From Alkalimonas sp. (GTDB taxonomy: Bacteria > Pseudomonadota > Gammaproteobacteria > Enterobacterales > Alteromonadaceae): a stretch of 15,644 bases of DNA. The translations under genes were made by a program, and so were the position numbers. The DNA lies in assembly GCA_022565655.1 (NCBI GenBank), contig JAIUMG010000034.1:1-15644 (forward strand). The letters run 5' to 3'. Below are positions 7,604 to 15,598 of the stretch, piece after piece. The notes under the pieces are model-generated. The model had not been told where the DNA came from and made no database searches. It was given only the letters and a program-made list of their open reading frames with translations. Numbering within the stretch: position 1 is the stretch's first letter; each line of letters begins with the position of its first letter.

Positions 7604-8323
7604 TTAAAGGCCATTCAGAACCAGGGCAGCCAGCAAACCCAGCAGGCCGCCAAAGAAACCACCCCAGACCACCAGCCAACCAAGATGCTCTTTGATCATC
7701 TGTTGCACAATGCTTTTCACCAGCTCAGGAGTCAGCTCATCGATACGTGCAGCGACGATGGTTTCGATGTGTTGCTGGATCTGGTTCATCTGCTCAGGTT
7801 GCTCCAATTGCAACAAAATCTGCTGTTGGAATTCGTCGGAGTCGGCAATCTCGGTGAGTGCCGTTTTAAGTTCATGAATAAAAGGCTCGCGCAAGGGTTG
7901 CAGCACTTTGCTGCCACCAACCATCATCAGCATGGAGCCGAACGATGACCCTTCCACGACCTTGAGCAAGGCATCAAAGGCTGGATCCAACTCAACCTGC
8001 TCAATCACCGGCCCAAGCTCCAGTCGCATCGGCTTGCCATAGTCATCTTGTTGGTGCAAAAAGCGATCGATATTCTCTGCCGAGAAAAACTGCGTCATCA
8101 TCAATTGCTGCAAACTGCCTTTAAAGCTCTCAAAGCGGGCGGGGATCACCCCTGAGCCATACAAACCAGGCACTTTTTCAAACAGCATATGCACGGCCAG
8201 CCAGTTAGTTAAAGCACCGGATAAAGCAAATAAACCGACCGTCAACAGCCAGGGTTGCGATAAAGCCCAGCCCGCTATAGTAAGTATTACAGCACACAGG
8301 TTGGTGACTACACTTTTGTTCAT
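7604..8323 (-). CDS. DUF445-family membrane protein
   Basis: The 239-residue product has one or two hydrophobic segments near the N-terminus (about residues 5-40, ending in GALTNWLAVHMLF) and a final one near the C-terminus (GWLVVWGGFFGGLLGLLAALV). The LTNWLAVHMLF-(n)-IPARFES pattern is typical of DUF445, whose function is not established; E. coli YjiN is a longer member. The middle part is Glu/Gln-rich, looks helical, and probably faces the periplasm or cytoplasm as a coiled domain. The frame extends upstream to a TTG at 8341, but AAAGGAA (8329-8335, minus strand) sits ideally before the ATG at 8323, so I chose that start. It follows the oxidoreductase gene by 21 bases and is the last gene of the folB run. 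Confidence 0.85.
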   Translation of the reverse strand: MNKSVVTNLCAVILTIAGWALSQPWLLTVGLFALSGALTNWLAVHMLFEKVPGLYGSGVIPARFESFKGSLQQLMMTQFFSAENIDRFLHQQDDYGKPMRLELGPVIEQVELDPAFDALLKVVEGSSFGSMLMMVGGSKVLQPLREPFIHELKTALTEIADSDEFQQQILLQLEQPEQMNQIQQHIETIVAARIDELTPELVKSIVQQMIKEHLGWLVVWGGFFGGLLGLLAALVLNGL

Positions 8324-8344
8324 TTGAGTTCCTTTAGGCAATAA

Positions 8345-9694
8345 TTAACGACGCTGATCCTGCCAACGGCCCCACTGATAATACAGCCACTGACCAACTC
8401 GGCGCCAGCGCGCCAATGGAAATGTACGCAGCGGTTGTTGATAACATGGCAACGATGGAATGGCCTGCCCCATCGCCAGTTCAGCCAAACGTTGACCCGC
8501 AAGGGCAGAAAACGACAAACCACTGCCACAATAACCTGCGGCATAGCTAACCCCGACATAGGGGCTATCCATAGGTGCCTGGTACAGATGCGGCAAATCA
8601 TCCAGCGATACAGCCACCCAACCACTCCACTGATAATCCAGCGTGATCTGCGATAACATCGGGAAGCTCTGTTTTAACGCAGCCAACAACTGGGCGCCAT
8701 AACGAGGCTTATCGGCATCACGACCACGTATTGCGCCCCGCCCGCCAAACAATAAGCGACCATCCGGTAACAAGCGGTAATAGTATTTTAAGGCTCGGGT
8801 ATCCATCACAATAGGCTGGCCGTGAATACCACAGGCGGCCAGTTCATTCGGCGTCAGCGGCCTGGTCACAATAACGCTACTCAGCACCGGTAACAAGCGC
8901 CCCTGTAGTAACGGATGAAAGTTTTTCGGGGTATAGCCATTGCTGGCAATCAACACTTTTTTCGCCCGTACCGAGCCCTGCTGCGTGATAAGACGATGGT
9001 AACCTTGCTCCGAGCGCCAGTTGGTAACCGGGGAAGCACCATACACCGTCACACCAACATTTGTCGCCATAGCGGCATAGCCCAGAGCCAGTTGCAACGG
9101 ATTCAAACCATAACAGTTCGGGTCAAAAATGGCCCCTTGTGCCTGATGATCGGCTAACCGCTGTTGCAACTCAGCCTGGCTGAGCAGCTGCAAGGATTCA
9201 CCCAGCTGTTGATTAGCAAACTCGACCTGCTGCCTAAACCCCGCTAAAAATCGTGAATGATGCGCCAACTTATAATAACCGGGGGCTTGGGGCTGACAGG
9301 CAATCCGGCCGCGTTGTTGTAGTGCCTGCACCAGCTCAAAAGCGTGCTGGTATTCAGCATAACAAGCCTGCGCTTGCTGCACCCCAAAGCGCCTAGCCAG
9401 TTGCAAAGGCCCTAACCGACCGGTGCCTTTTAATACGAAACCAGCATTGCGGCCACTGCAGCCCCAGCCTGGTTGATGCGCTTCCAGCAACACCACCTGT
9501 TGTGAAAAGCGCTCGGCCAGCTCACGAGCTGCACTTAAGCCGGTGTAACCGGCGCCAATCACCACCACATCGGCCGAAATATCCCCGCTTAACGCAGCGT
9601 GTTGTGGTAATGGCTTTGTCTGCTCAGCAAACCAATAGGAGCTAGGGTAAGGCTGCCCGGCTCCGGGATGCTTATCCAGTAAAGGATCGTACAT
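8345..9694 (-). CDS. FAD-dependent oxidoreductase of the DAO / PuuB-OrdL type
   Basis: The 449-residue protein opens with an ADP-binding Rossmann fold: VVVIGAGYTG (43-52, GxGxxG) with the ribose-binding acid E71 at the end of strand 2, followed by GCSGRNAGF (78-86), the flavin-contacting segment seen in gamma-glutamylputrescine oxidase PuuB and its relatives. The C-terminal YAAGYCGSGLSFSALAGQ is the second FAD-binding segment of the DAO superfamily. The expected chemistry is oxidative deamination of an amine or amino acid with O2 as acceptor. No other putrescine- or glycine-catabolic genes are nearby, so the substrate stays open and I give no symbol. There is no signal peptide. The gene starts 26 bases after uppP and ends 21 bases before DUF445, consistent with co-transcription. 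Confidence 0.85.
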   Translation of the reverse strand: MYDPLLDKHPGAGQPYPSSYWFAEQTKPLPQHAALSGDISADVVVIGAGYTGLSAARELAERFSQQVVLLEAHQPGWGCSGRNAGFVLKGTGRLGPLQLARRFGVQQAQACYAEYQHAFELVQALQQRGRIACQPQAPGYYKLAHHSRFLAGFRQQVEFANQQLGESLQLLSQAELQQRLADHQAQGAIFDPNCYGLNPLQLALGYAAMATNVGVTVYGASPVTNWRSEQGYHRLITQQGSVRAKKVLIASNGYTPKNFHPLLQGRLLPVLSSVIVTRPLTPNELAACGIHGQPIVMDTRALKYYYRLLPDGRLLFGGRGAIRGRDADKPRYGAQLLAALKQSFPMLSQITLDYQWSGWVAVSLDDLPHLYQAPMDSPYVGVSYAAGYCGSGLSFSALAGQRLAELAMGQAIPSLPCYQQPLRTFPLARWRRVGQWLYYQWGRWQDQRR

Positions 9695-9720
9695 CGCCGA
9701 CAGCCTTGTTCACGCTGCCA

Positions 9721-10527
9721 TCAGACAGCAAACCAGGTCAGGAAGATCACTAGACCAACCCCTAGCATCAGCCGGTAGATCACAAAGGGGAGCATGCCCA
9801 TGCGGCTGATGATTTTCAGAAACAAATGAATGCAGATCAAGGCACTGAAAAATGACAGCACCATGCCAGCCCCTAATGCCGGAATATCATACACCTCCGG
9901 GTTTTGGATCAGTTTACTGGTTTGGTACAAGCCAATTAAGACAATAATCGGGATCGACATTAAAAACGAAAAGCGGGCGGCACTGGAGCGCTCTAACCCC
10001 ATCATCAGGCCGGCTGTCATGGTGATACCAGAACGTGAAGTCCCCGGAATCAAAGAAATAGCCTGCGCAACGCCGATCACCAGCACCTGACGCCAGCTTA
10101 AATGCATCACATCGGTTTGCTGTTTAGCGGTGCGATCGGCATACCAGAGTAAGCTGCCAAAAATAAGGGTGGTGCAAGCGATCACCCAGGGTGAGCGCAG
10201 CAGGGTTTCAATCACGCCAGCAAACAGCAAGCCAGCCAGCCCCGCCGGAATGGTAGCGACGATCAGCATCCAGGCCAAGGTACCATAGGTGCTTTGCTGA
10301 CCACGCAGCGACTGAATCCAGCCCACAATGAGTTGACCGACATCACGGCGAAAATAAAGGATCACCGCCATTAAGGTACCTATATGCACAGCGACATCAA
10401 AGGCGATCCCCTGATCCTGCCAACCCAGAATCGCCGAAGGCAGGATCAAATGAGCGGATGACGAAATCGGTAGAAACTCAGTAATTCCCTGAATAATCGA
10501 CAAGACAATAATTTCAAATAAACTCAC
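9721..10527 (-). CDS. uppP: Undecaprenyl-diphosphate phosphatase (UppP/BacA)
   Basis: This 268-residue polytopic inner-membrane enzyme dephosphorylates undecaprenyl pyrophosphate, regenerating the lipid carrier for peptidoglycan and other wall polymers; overexpression gives bacitracin resistance in relatives. The (E/Q)xxxE motif appears as QGITE (13-17), followed by FLPISSSAH with H26. The second signature PGTSRSG lies at 161-167 with the catalytic R165. The protein has about eight hydrophobic segments. It starts at GTG 10527, which overlaps the folK stop codon (GTGA), and a GGAG lies nine bases upstream inside folK, so translational coupling is likely. Confidence 0.96.
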   Translation of the reverse strand: MSLFEIIVLSIIQGITEFLPISSSAHLILPSAILGWQDQGIAFDVAVHIGTLMAVILYFRRDVGQLIVGWIQSLRGQQSTYGTLAWMLIVATIPAGLAGLLFAGVIETLLRSPWVIACTTLIFGSLLWYADRTAKQQTDVMHLSWRQVLVIGVAQAISLIPGTSRSGITMTAGLMMGLERSSAARFSFLMSIPIIVLIGLYQTSKLIQNPEVYDIPALGAGMVLSFFSALICIHLFLKIISRMGMLPFVIYRLMLGVGLVIFLTWFAV

Positions 10528-11018
10528 TTCAATTCACTCCATGAAAAAGGAACAGTCCATAATTTTTGTGGTCTGTCGTATTGCTGCCACAATTGTTGGT
10601 AGGTTAAACCCGTCACCGGGTGCAACTGCTCGGGAACCAGCTCAGCCATGGGCAGCAGTACAAAAGCATTTTTGGTTATTTCATCGCGCGGAAGTTCCAC
10701 GGGCTGCTGGCACACCAGCTGATCGTAGGTCAGTAAATCCAGATCCAGCGTTCGGCCAGAAAAGCGCGCCACATTGCGCTTGCGGCCATGCCGGTCTTCG
10801 ATCTGTTTAAATAGCTGCACACACTCAGCAACCGAGAGCTCCGTGTTCGCCCCAACCACTAGGTTGTAAAAAGGGTCCCCATCAAAGCCGACCGCTTCGC
10901 TTTCGTACACCGATGAAATCATCAGCTTGCCAAAAGCCTGCCTCAGCTCTTTAATTGCCACCTGAATGTGGTGGTCACGCTCAATATTGCTACCGATGCT
11001 GATCAGAATAAACGCCAT
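10524..11018 (-). CDS. folK: FolK-type hydroxymethyldihydropterin pyrophosphokinase, variant active site
   Basis: FolK transfers pyrophosphate from ATP to 6-hydroxymethyl-7,8-dihydropterin in folate synthesis. The 164-residue protein has the family start (ILISIGSNI), the SSVYESEAVGF region and the magnesium-binding RTLDLDLLTYD with D92 and D94. The usual RWGPR lead-in is RFSGR. The segment after VELP reads RDEITKNAF, so by eye the positions of E. coli HPPK H115 and R121 are Arg and Asn; Arg121 takes part in catalysis in E. coli. This form is probably a lineage-specific variant or a second HPPK copy. It lies directly after folB (one-base overlap TAATG) and overlaps uppP by four bases. I am sure of the family and less sure that it is the principal HPPK. 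Confidence 0.85.
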   Translation of the reverse strand: MAFILISIGSNIERDHHIQVAIKELRQAFGKLMISSVYESEAVGFDGDPFYNLVVGANTELSVAECVQLFKQIEDRHGRKRNVARFSGRTLDLDLLTYDQLVCQQPVELPRDEITKNAFVLLPMAELVPEQLHPVTGLTYQQLWQQYDRPQKLWTVPFSWSELK

Positions 11019-11371
11019 TAACTGCGCTCCCGCATAATCCGGACCCCTACGGTTTCTGCACTGGGCACTGCGCCGGGTTTATGCACCGTCACCTGCACCC
11101 GATCCGTACTAAAATTCGCCAGTAACAAAGTAGCAACACGCTCGGCCACCGTTTCAATCAATTCAATCGGCTCGGCTTGCACTAATTCAGTGACCTGTGT
11201 GGCAATGACACTGTAATCCAGCGTTTGGCGAATATCATCGTCCTGCGCGGCTGCCGCGGTATGACAACTTAACTCCAGATCCAACTCCAGCCGTTGTTGA
11301 ATGTTTTTTTCCCACTCATACACACCAATCACCGTATCGATGCACAATTTTTTAATAAAAACGCTATCCAT
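11018..11371 (-). CDS. folB: Dihydroneopterin aldolase
   Basis: FolB splits 7,8-dihydroneopterin into 6-hydroxymethyl-7,8-dihydropterin, the FolK substrate, and glycolaldehyde. The 117-residue product matches E. coli FolB throughout (MDxVFIxxL start, IGVYEWE at 15-21 with the active-site Glu region, VHKPGAV near the C-terminus with the conserved Lys) and is close to its 122 residues. The frame runs upstream to 11497, but ATG 11371 has GGAA 7 bases before it and matches the family N-terminus. It heads the minus-strand run folB-folK-uppP-oxidoreductase-DUF445 and is divergent from plsY. Confidence 0.96.
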   Translation of the reverse strand: MDSVFIKKLCIDTVIGVYEWEKNIQQRLELDLELSCHTAAAAQDDDIRQTLDYSVIATQVTELVQAEPIELIETVAERVATLLLANFSTDRVQVTVHKPGAVPSAETVGVRIMRERS

Positions 11372-11490
11372 CAGTTCATTCCGCATGACGTTCAGGGTAA
11401 GATGATCAGGTAGGCAGATGGTTAGTTTGTCACCACGCTGACCGGCAAGCGCGATCTTAACGTAAAAACCGATGCTGAGGAACCGCATTG

Positions 11491-12096
11491 ATGACACCGC
11501 TGATCTTAATGATGATGCTACTGGCGTATATGCTGGGCTCCATCTCGTCTGCAGTGCTGGTTAGCCGCTTGTTCCGCCTGCCCGATCCTCGCACCATAGG
11601 CTCCAATAACCCAGGGGCGACCAATGTACTTCGCTCAGGTGGCAAAGGGCCAGCCGCTTTGGTACTGCTGTTTGATGTGTTAAAAGGCACCATTCCGGTA
11701 TGGAGCTCATACTTCCTGGGCATTGAGCCACTGTATCTAGGGATGATTGGTATTTGTGCGTGCTTGGGCCACATCTACCCACTATTTTTCGGTTTTAACG
11801 GTGGTAAAGCCGTAGCCACAGCGCTGGGTACCATGATGCCAATTGGCCTTGAATTAACCGGCTTACTGATCGCCAGCTGGGTAGTGGTGCTGGCCATCAC
11901 CGGCTATTCCTCGTTGGCAGCCATTGTGACCGTCGGCCTGGCCCCAGTGTTCACCTGGTTTATTAAACCCATCTATACCGTGCCGGTGTTTATGCTCAGC
12001 CTATTGATTATTGCCCGACACCGACAAAATATTATCCGGCTGCTGCGCGGTCATGAAAGTCGGGTGTGGGATAAAGGCAAAAACCTAAAAGAGTAA
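11491..12096 (+). CDS. plsY: Glycerol-3-phosphate acyltransferase PlsY (acyl-phosphate dependent)
   Basis: PlsY acylates the sn-1 position of glycerol-3-phosphate with acyl-phosphate made by PlsX, the first step of phospholipid synthesis, in the inner membrane. The 201-residue protein shows the three family motifs: SISSAVLVSRL near the N-terminus, GSNNPGATNVLR in the first loop, and GHIYPLFFGFNGGKAVAT in the second loop with the conserved GGK. About five membrane segments are visible. A TTG lies one codon upstream, but ATG 11491 has GAGGA at 11477-11481 with 9-base spacing, so I use the ATG. The gene is convergent with tsaD, the two stop codons being 16 bases apart with no obvious terminator between them. 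Confidence 0.96.
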   Translation: MTPLILMMMLLAYMLGSISSAVLVSRLFRLPDPRTIGSNNPGATNVLRSGGKGPAALVLLFDVLKGTIPVWSSYFLGIEPLYLGMIGICACLGHIYPLFFGFNGGKAVATALGTMMPIGLELTGLLIASWVVVLAITGYSSLAAIVTVGLAPVFTWFIKPIYTVPVFMLSLLIIARHRQNIIRLLRGHESRVWDKGKNLKE

Positions 12097-12112
12097 GCCC
12101 CATCCTAAGCAC

Positions 12113-13126
12113 CTACAAGGCCGCCAGCTGTTCCATTGGCCAGCGTGGCTGCACAGCAATGGCTAAATCCTGCTGCTGCCCGGCCACCAGGCGCTGATGG
12201 CCGGCAAAGGCGATCATGGCACCATTGTCTGTACAAAACTCCTTACGCGGATAGAACACCTGACCACCGCGCTTGTGCAGTAAAGTAGCCAGCTGCTCAC
12301 GCAGTGAAGTATTGGCACTGACTCCGCCAGCCACCACCAACCGTTTTAGCCCAGTTTGCTGCAAAGCTCGCTCGCACTTGGCAACCAGGGTATCCACTAC
12401 CGCCTGCTGAAAAGAGGCGGCGATATCGGCTTGCACCTGAGCACTAGACCCTGCTTTGGCAATGACATTGGCCGCCGAGGTTTTCAAGCCACTAAAACTA
12501 AAATCCAGGCCTGGCCTGTCCAGCATTGGCCGTGGAAATTTATAAGCAGTTGCATCGCCCTGCATGGCCATTTTTGCCAGTAACGGGCCGCCCGGGTAAT
12601 CCAGCCCCATTAGCTTAGCCGTTTTATCAAAGGCTTCGCCGGCCGCATCATCAATCGATTCACCTAGCACCTGATACTGGCCAATGCCTTGTACATCTAC
12701 CAGCTGGGTATGTCCCCCCGATACCAGTAACGCCAAAAAAGGAAAGGCTGGTGGGTTGGCTTCCAACATGGGAGCCAGTAAGTGGCCTTCCATGTGGTGT
12801 ACTCCTACCGCAGGTTTCTGCCAGGCAAAAGCCAGGCTGCGACCAATCGACGCCCCGACCAATAAGGCACCGGCCAAACCCGGCCCCGCCGTATAGGCCA
12901 CACCATCAATCTCGGCAGCGCTGCATTTAGCCTCAGCTAAAGCCTGACGAATTAACGGCAGGGTTTTACGCACATGATCGCGCGAGGCCAACTCTGGTAC
13001 CACACCACCATAATCTGCATGCAACTCGATCTGACTGTACAACACATGGCTTAATAAACCGTGCTCACTGTCGTAAATGGCAATCCCTGTTTCATCACAG
13101 GATGTTTCAATACCCAGAACCCGCAT
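12113..13126 (-). CDS. tsaD: tRNA N6-adenosine threonylcarbamoyltransferase TsaD
   Basis: TsaD, with TsaB and TsaE, moves threonylcarbamoyl from TC-AMP to A37 of ANN-decoding tRNAs (t6A). The 337-residue protein keeps the ASKHA fold hallmarks: GIETSCDET at the N-terminus, metal ligands H111 and H115 in HHMEGH, VSGGHTQ around 136-142, and D300 in FCTDNGAM, all at E. coli positions. It starts at ATG with GAGGT just upstream. It is divergent from rpsU with 201 bases between the starts, a conserved gammaproteobacterial arrangement. Confidence 0.97.
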   Translation of the reverse strand: MRVLGIETSCDETGIAIYDSEHGLLSHVLYSQIELHADYGGVVPELASRDHVRKTLPLIRQALAEAKCSAAEIDGVAYTAGPGLAGALLVGASIGRSLAFAWQKPAVGVHHMEGHLLAPMLEANPPAFPFLALLVSGGHTQLVDVQGIGQYQVLGESIDDAAGEAFDKTAKLMGLDYPGGPLLAKMAMQGDATAYKFPRPMLDRPGLDFSFSGLKTSAANVIAKAGSSAQVQADIAASFQQAVVDTLVAKCERALQQTGLKRLVVAGGVSANTSLREQLATLLHKRGGQVFYPRKEFCTDNGAMIAFAGHQRLVAGQQQDLAIAVQPRWPMEQLAAL

Positions 13127-13235
13127 CGCTACCTCTGTTATGCCTTTTTAGATGCTTTCAGGCTACAATAAGCCCCAACAAACCCGCGAATTGTAATGGG
13201 ATCCAGGATAAATCACCAGCAATAGTCAGAATCAC

Positions 13236-13265
13236 TTTACAAGCCCCCTAGCTTTTGAGTAAAAT
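13236..13265 (+). promoter_or_regulatory. Sigma-70 promoter of the rpsU-dnaG-rpoD operon
   Basis: TTTACA (13236-13241) and TAAAAT (13260-13265) are each one base from consensus and are separated by 18 bp. They stand about 60 bases before the rpsU ATG. I saw no CTGT-N8-ACAG LexA box nearby, although E. coli has one at this operon. Confidence 0.75.
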
Positions 13266-13313
13266 GCGGCACCATTTTTAATCGTATTGGTTAATGAGTA
13301 GCCATAGTAATCC

Positions 13314-13320
13314 GAGGTGA
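13314..13320 (+). promoter_or_regulatory. Strong ribosome-binding site of rpsU
   Basis: GAGGTGA lies 7 bases before the rpsU ATG, as expected for a highly translated ribosomal protein. It contrasts with the weak site before dnaG. Confidence 0.85.
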
Positions 13321-13327
13321 GAATTTA

Positions 13328-13543
13328 ATGCCTGTAGTTAAAGTAAAAGAAAACGAACCCTTTGATGTCGCTCTGCGTCGCTTCAAACGCTCTTGTGAAA
13401 AAGCTGGTATCCTGGCTGACGTTCGTTCTAAAGAGTTTTTTGAGAAGCCAACCTGGGTTCGTAAGCGTAAGAAAGCAGCAGCGGTAAAGCGCCATGCTAA
13501 GAAGCTTTCTCGCGAGAATGCACGTCGTATCCGTCTGTACTAA
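13328..13543 (+). CDS. rpsU: 30S ribosomal protein S21 (bS21)
   Basis: The 71-residue basic protein starts PVVKVKENEPFDVALRRFKR and ends in an Arg/Lys-rich tail (KRHAKKLSRENARRIRLY), nearly identical to E. coli S21, also 71 residues. bS21 sits at the small-subunit platform near the anti-Shine-Dalgarno region and helps initiation. It is the first gene of the macromolecular synthesis operon, with a strong promoter and ribosome-binding site. A terminator follows before dnaG, so rpsU should be made in large excess over primase. Confidence 0.98.
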   Translation: MPVVKVKENEPFDVALRRFKRSCEKAGILADVRSKEFFEKPTWVRKRKKAAAVKRHAKKLSRENARRIRLY

Positions 13544-13703
13544 TTGGTATTCAGACCGCGCATTCCATTGCAGTATCAGCATTCACCAAAGCGTGAGCTG
13601 TTTTGCAGTGTATGAATAGGCAGCACCCAGGCTTTAGCCCTGCTCGCAGGTTGTTGTATTACAACACCCCGGTGAACCAAGCGATGTAAATAGCTGACAA
13701 CAT

Positions 13704-13735
13704 ACCGTGCTCTTCAGGCACGGTTTGTCTTTTTC
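13704..13735 (+). terminator. Internal terminator between rpsU and dnaG
   Basis: The stem ACCGTGC / GCACGGT with a 7-nt loop is followed by TTTGTCTTTTT. It corresponds to the partial T1 terminator known in the E. coli operon, which lowers dnaG and rpoD expression relative to rpsU. The 160 bases between the rpsU stop and this hairpin also hold a small hairpin TGTTGT-ATT-ACAACA at 13652-13666. Confidence 0.85.
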
Positions 13736-13756
13736 TGAGCAAAGTGAAACAATCCA

Positions 13757-15514
13757 GTGGCAGGACAGATCCCGCGACAGTTTATCGATGATTTGCTGGC
13801 TCGAACCGATATCGTCGAGCTGATTGATCAGCGTGTGCCGTTAAAGAAAAAAGGCCGGAATCATTCCGCCTGCTGCCCATTCCATAACGAAAAAACACCG
13901 TCATTCACCGTCAGCCAGGATAAACAGTTCTATCATTGCTTCGGCTGTGGCGCGCATGGTAATGCCATCACCTTTTTGATGGAATACGAGCAACTGGAGT
14001 TTGTTGAAGCCATTGAAGAGCTTGCTGCACAACATCATTTGGAGGTACCGCGCGAAGGCGGTGGCCCATCCCGGCCTACCGGCCAGGCCGATGATTATCA
14101 ACTGATGCAAAAGGCGACCGAACTGTGGCAACACCAGTTACAGCATGGTTCCAGTAGCGAACTGGCGCAGAACTATTTAAAGCAACGTGGTTTATCGCCA
14201 AGCACCATCGAGCGCTTTGCCATTGGTGTCGCCCCCGACAGCTGGGACTTTATCTTAAAACAGCTCGGCCAGGCTGGCAGCAAAGCCCGGGATCAGTTGT
14301 TCGAGTTAAAGCTGACCAATCGCAATGAACAAGGGCGTGAATACGACTTTTTCCGGCATCGGCTGATGTTTCCTATCCGTGACCGCCGCGGCAGAGTGGT
14401 TGCCTTTGGTGGCCGGGTTTTCAGTGATGGCACGCCTAAATACCTCAACTCACCTGAAACCCGATTGTTTCATAAAGGCCGTGAGCTTTATGGTTTGTAT
14501 GAAGCCCGTCAGCAGCAAGACCGGCTGGAGCAAGTGCTGGTGGTTGAAGGCTATATGGATGTGGTGGCGTTGTCGGAGTATGGTATTCATTTTGCCGTCG
14601 CCAGCCTGGGTACAGCAACCACCGCAGAACATATGCACACCTTATTTCGCTATTGCCGTCAGGTGGTGTGTTGTTACGATGGTGACCGCGCTGGCCGTGA
14701 TGCCGCCTGGCGTGCCCTGCAAAATGCTTTACCGCACTTAAAAGACGGTGTCGAACTGAATTTTGTCTTTCTACCCGATGGTGAAGACCCAGATACACTG
14801 GTGCAAAAAGAAGGCAAAGATGCTTTTTTACAACGGATCCAGCACGCGACGTCGTTGCAACACTACTTTTTTGAGCATCTGATGCAAGAGCACAACCCCA
14901 GCTCCGATGCCGGTAAATCCGCTTTACTGGCCAAGGGCAAAGAACTCATTGCACAAATCCCCAGTGATTTTTATCGTGAACAATTAGAAGACAAGCTCTA
15001 CAGCCTGGTCGGTAAGCAAAGCGATCGGGCGCAGGGCACTACCGCCACACGCAGCACGACTCGCTTTTCGGTGCCGAAAACCCAAAGCATGACCCCCATG
15101 CGCCGGGCCATTGCACTATTATTGCAATACCCCCGGCTGGCGACCACCATACCGCAGGCGCCAGAGCTGGCTGGTACCAATTTACCGGGAATAACTTTGC
15201 TGCTGAATTTGCAACAGCAAATTCTGAGTAACCCCGACATACGTACCGCCCAATTGCTGGAGTATTGGCGAGATAGCAAAGAATATTCAATACTGAACAA
15301 GCTGGCGATGTGGGATCCTCAACTGGAGCCCGAGCAGGTGGAGCAAGAATTTATCGACACCTTCGGCTCCATTGAAGATCATTATTTACAACAACGGCTG
15401 GAAGCATTAGAGCGCACTGCTAAGTTGCAAAAGCTCAGCCAGCACGAGCAACAAGAGTACTTATTGCTGTTAAAAGCATTAAAAAGTAGAAAACCGCGAT
15501 CGGCAAGCAGCTAA
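13757..15514 (+). CDS. dnaG: DNA primase
   Basis: DnaG makes the RNA primers for replication and is recruited by DnaB helicase. In this 585-residue protein (E. coli 581) the N-terminal zinc ribbon has C40, H43, C61 and C64 in CCPFHNEKTPSF...HCFGCGAHG. The TOPRIM catalytic core shows E264 in VVEGYMD and D308/D310 in DGDRAG. The divergent C-terminal part (about 430-585) is the DnaB-binding helical domain. The start is GTG at 13757, matching the family N-terminus MAG-IPR-FIDDLLARTDIV. The site before it is weak (AAAGTGA about ten bases away), which together with the GTG fits the low expression expected of primase. The C-terminal codons run to within 84 bases of rpoD. Confidence 0.98.
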   Translation: MAGQIPRQFIDDLLARTDIVELIDQRVPLKKKGRNHSACCPFHNEKTPSFTVSQDKQFYHCFGCGAHGNAITFLMEYEQLEFVEAIEELAAQHHLEVPREGGGPSRPTGQADDYQLMQKATELWQHQLQHGSSSELAQNYLKQRGLSPSTIERFAIGVAPDSWDFILKQLGQAGSKARDQLFELKLTNRNEQGREYDFFRHRLMFPIRDRRGRVVAFGGRVFSDGTPKYLNSPETRLFHKGRELYGLYEARQQQDRLEQVLVVEGYMDVVALSEYGIHFAVASLGTATTAEHMHTLFRYCRQVVCCYDGDRAGRDAAWRALQNALPHLKDGVELNFVFLPDGEDPDTLVQKEGKDAFLQRIQHATSLQHYFFEHLMQEHNPSSDAGKSALLAKGKELIAQIPSDFYREQLEDKLYSLVGKQSDRAQGTTATRSTTRFSVPKTQSMTPMRRAIALLLQYPRLATTIPQAPELAGTNLPGITLLLNLQQQILSNPDIRTAQLLEYWRDSKEYSILNKLAMWDPQLEPEQVEQEFIDTFGSIEDHYLQQRLEALERTAKLQKLSQHEQQEYLLLLKALKSRKPRSASS

Positions 15515-15538
15515 TTGCTGGCTAGAAATGCCGCAGTT

Positions 15539-15562
15539 TGTTATAATTGCCAGTTCGCAATT
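15539..15562 (+). promoter_or_regulatory. Extended -10 promoter for rpoD with an overlapping inverted repeat
   Basis: TG (15539-15540), one base and TATAAT (15542-15547) form a perfect extended -10 element 52 bases before the rpoD ATG, with no good -35 at the usual distance. The inverted repeat AATTGC-CAGTTC-GCAATT (15545-15562) begins inside the -10 and covers the probable start site, where a bound repressor or an RNA hairpin could act. Confidence 0.55.
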
Positions 15563-15598
15563 CGTTTATTAATCAACTTGAGTGGAAGCATAGCCTCT

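Noticed and set aside
8345..9694. Assignment of the oxidoreductase as PuuB itself
   Set aside because: It resembles the PuuB/OrdL group, but no putrescine-pathway genes are nearby and other DAO-family oxidases share the same motifs.
11372..11497. N-terminal extension of folB
   Set aside because: It would overlap plsY's start and ribosome-binding site and lengthen FolB beyond the family; ATG 11371 has its own site and the family N-terminus.
11457..11774. 105-codon minus-strand frame across plsY
   Set aside because: It is antisense to conserved PlsY motifs, with no start signal or family resemblance.
13127..13327. LexA (SOS) box upstream of rpsU
   Set aside because: E. coli has one here, but no CTGT-N8-ACAG or close variant was seen in this gap.
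14900..15514. Heat-shock (sigma-32) promoter for rpoD inside dnaG
   Set aside because: It is known from E. coli, but no CTTGAA / CCCCAT pair at the right spacing was found by eye.
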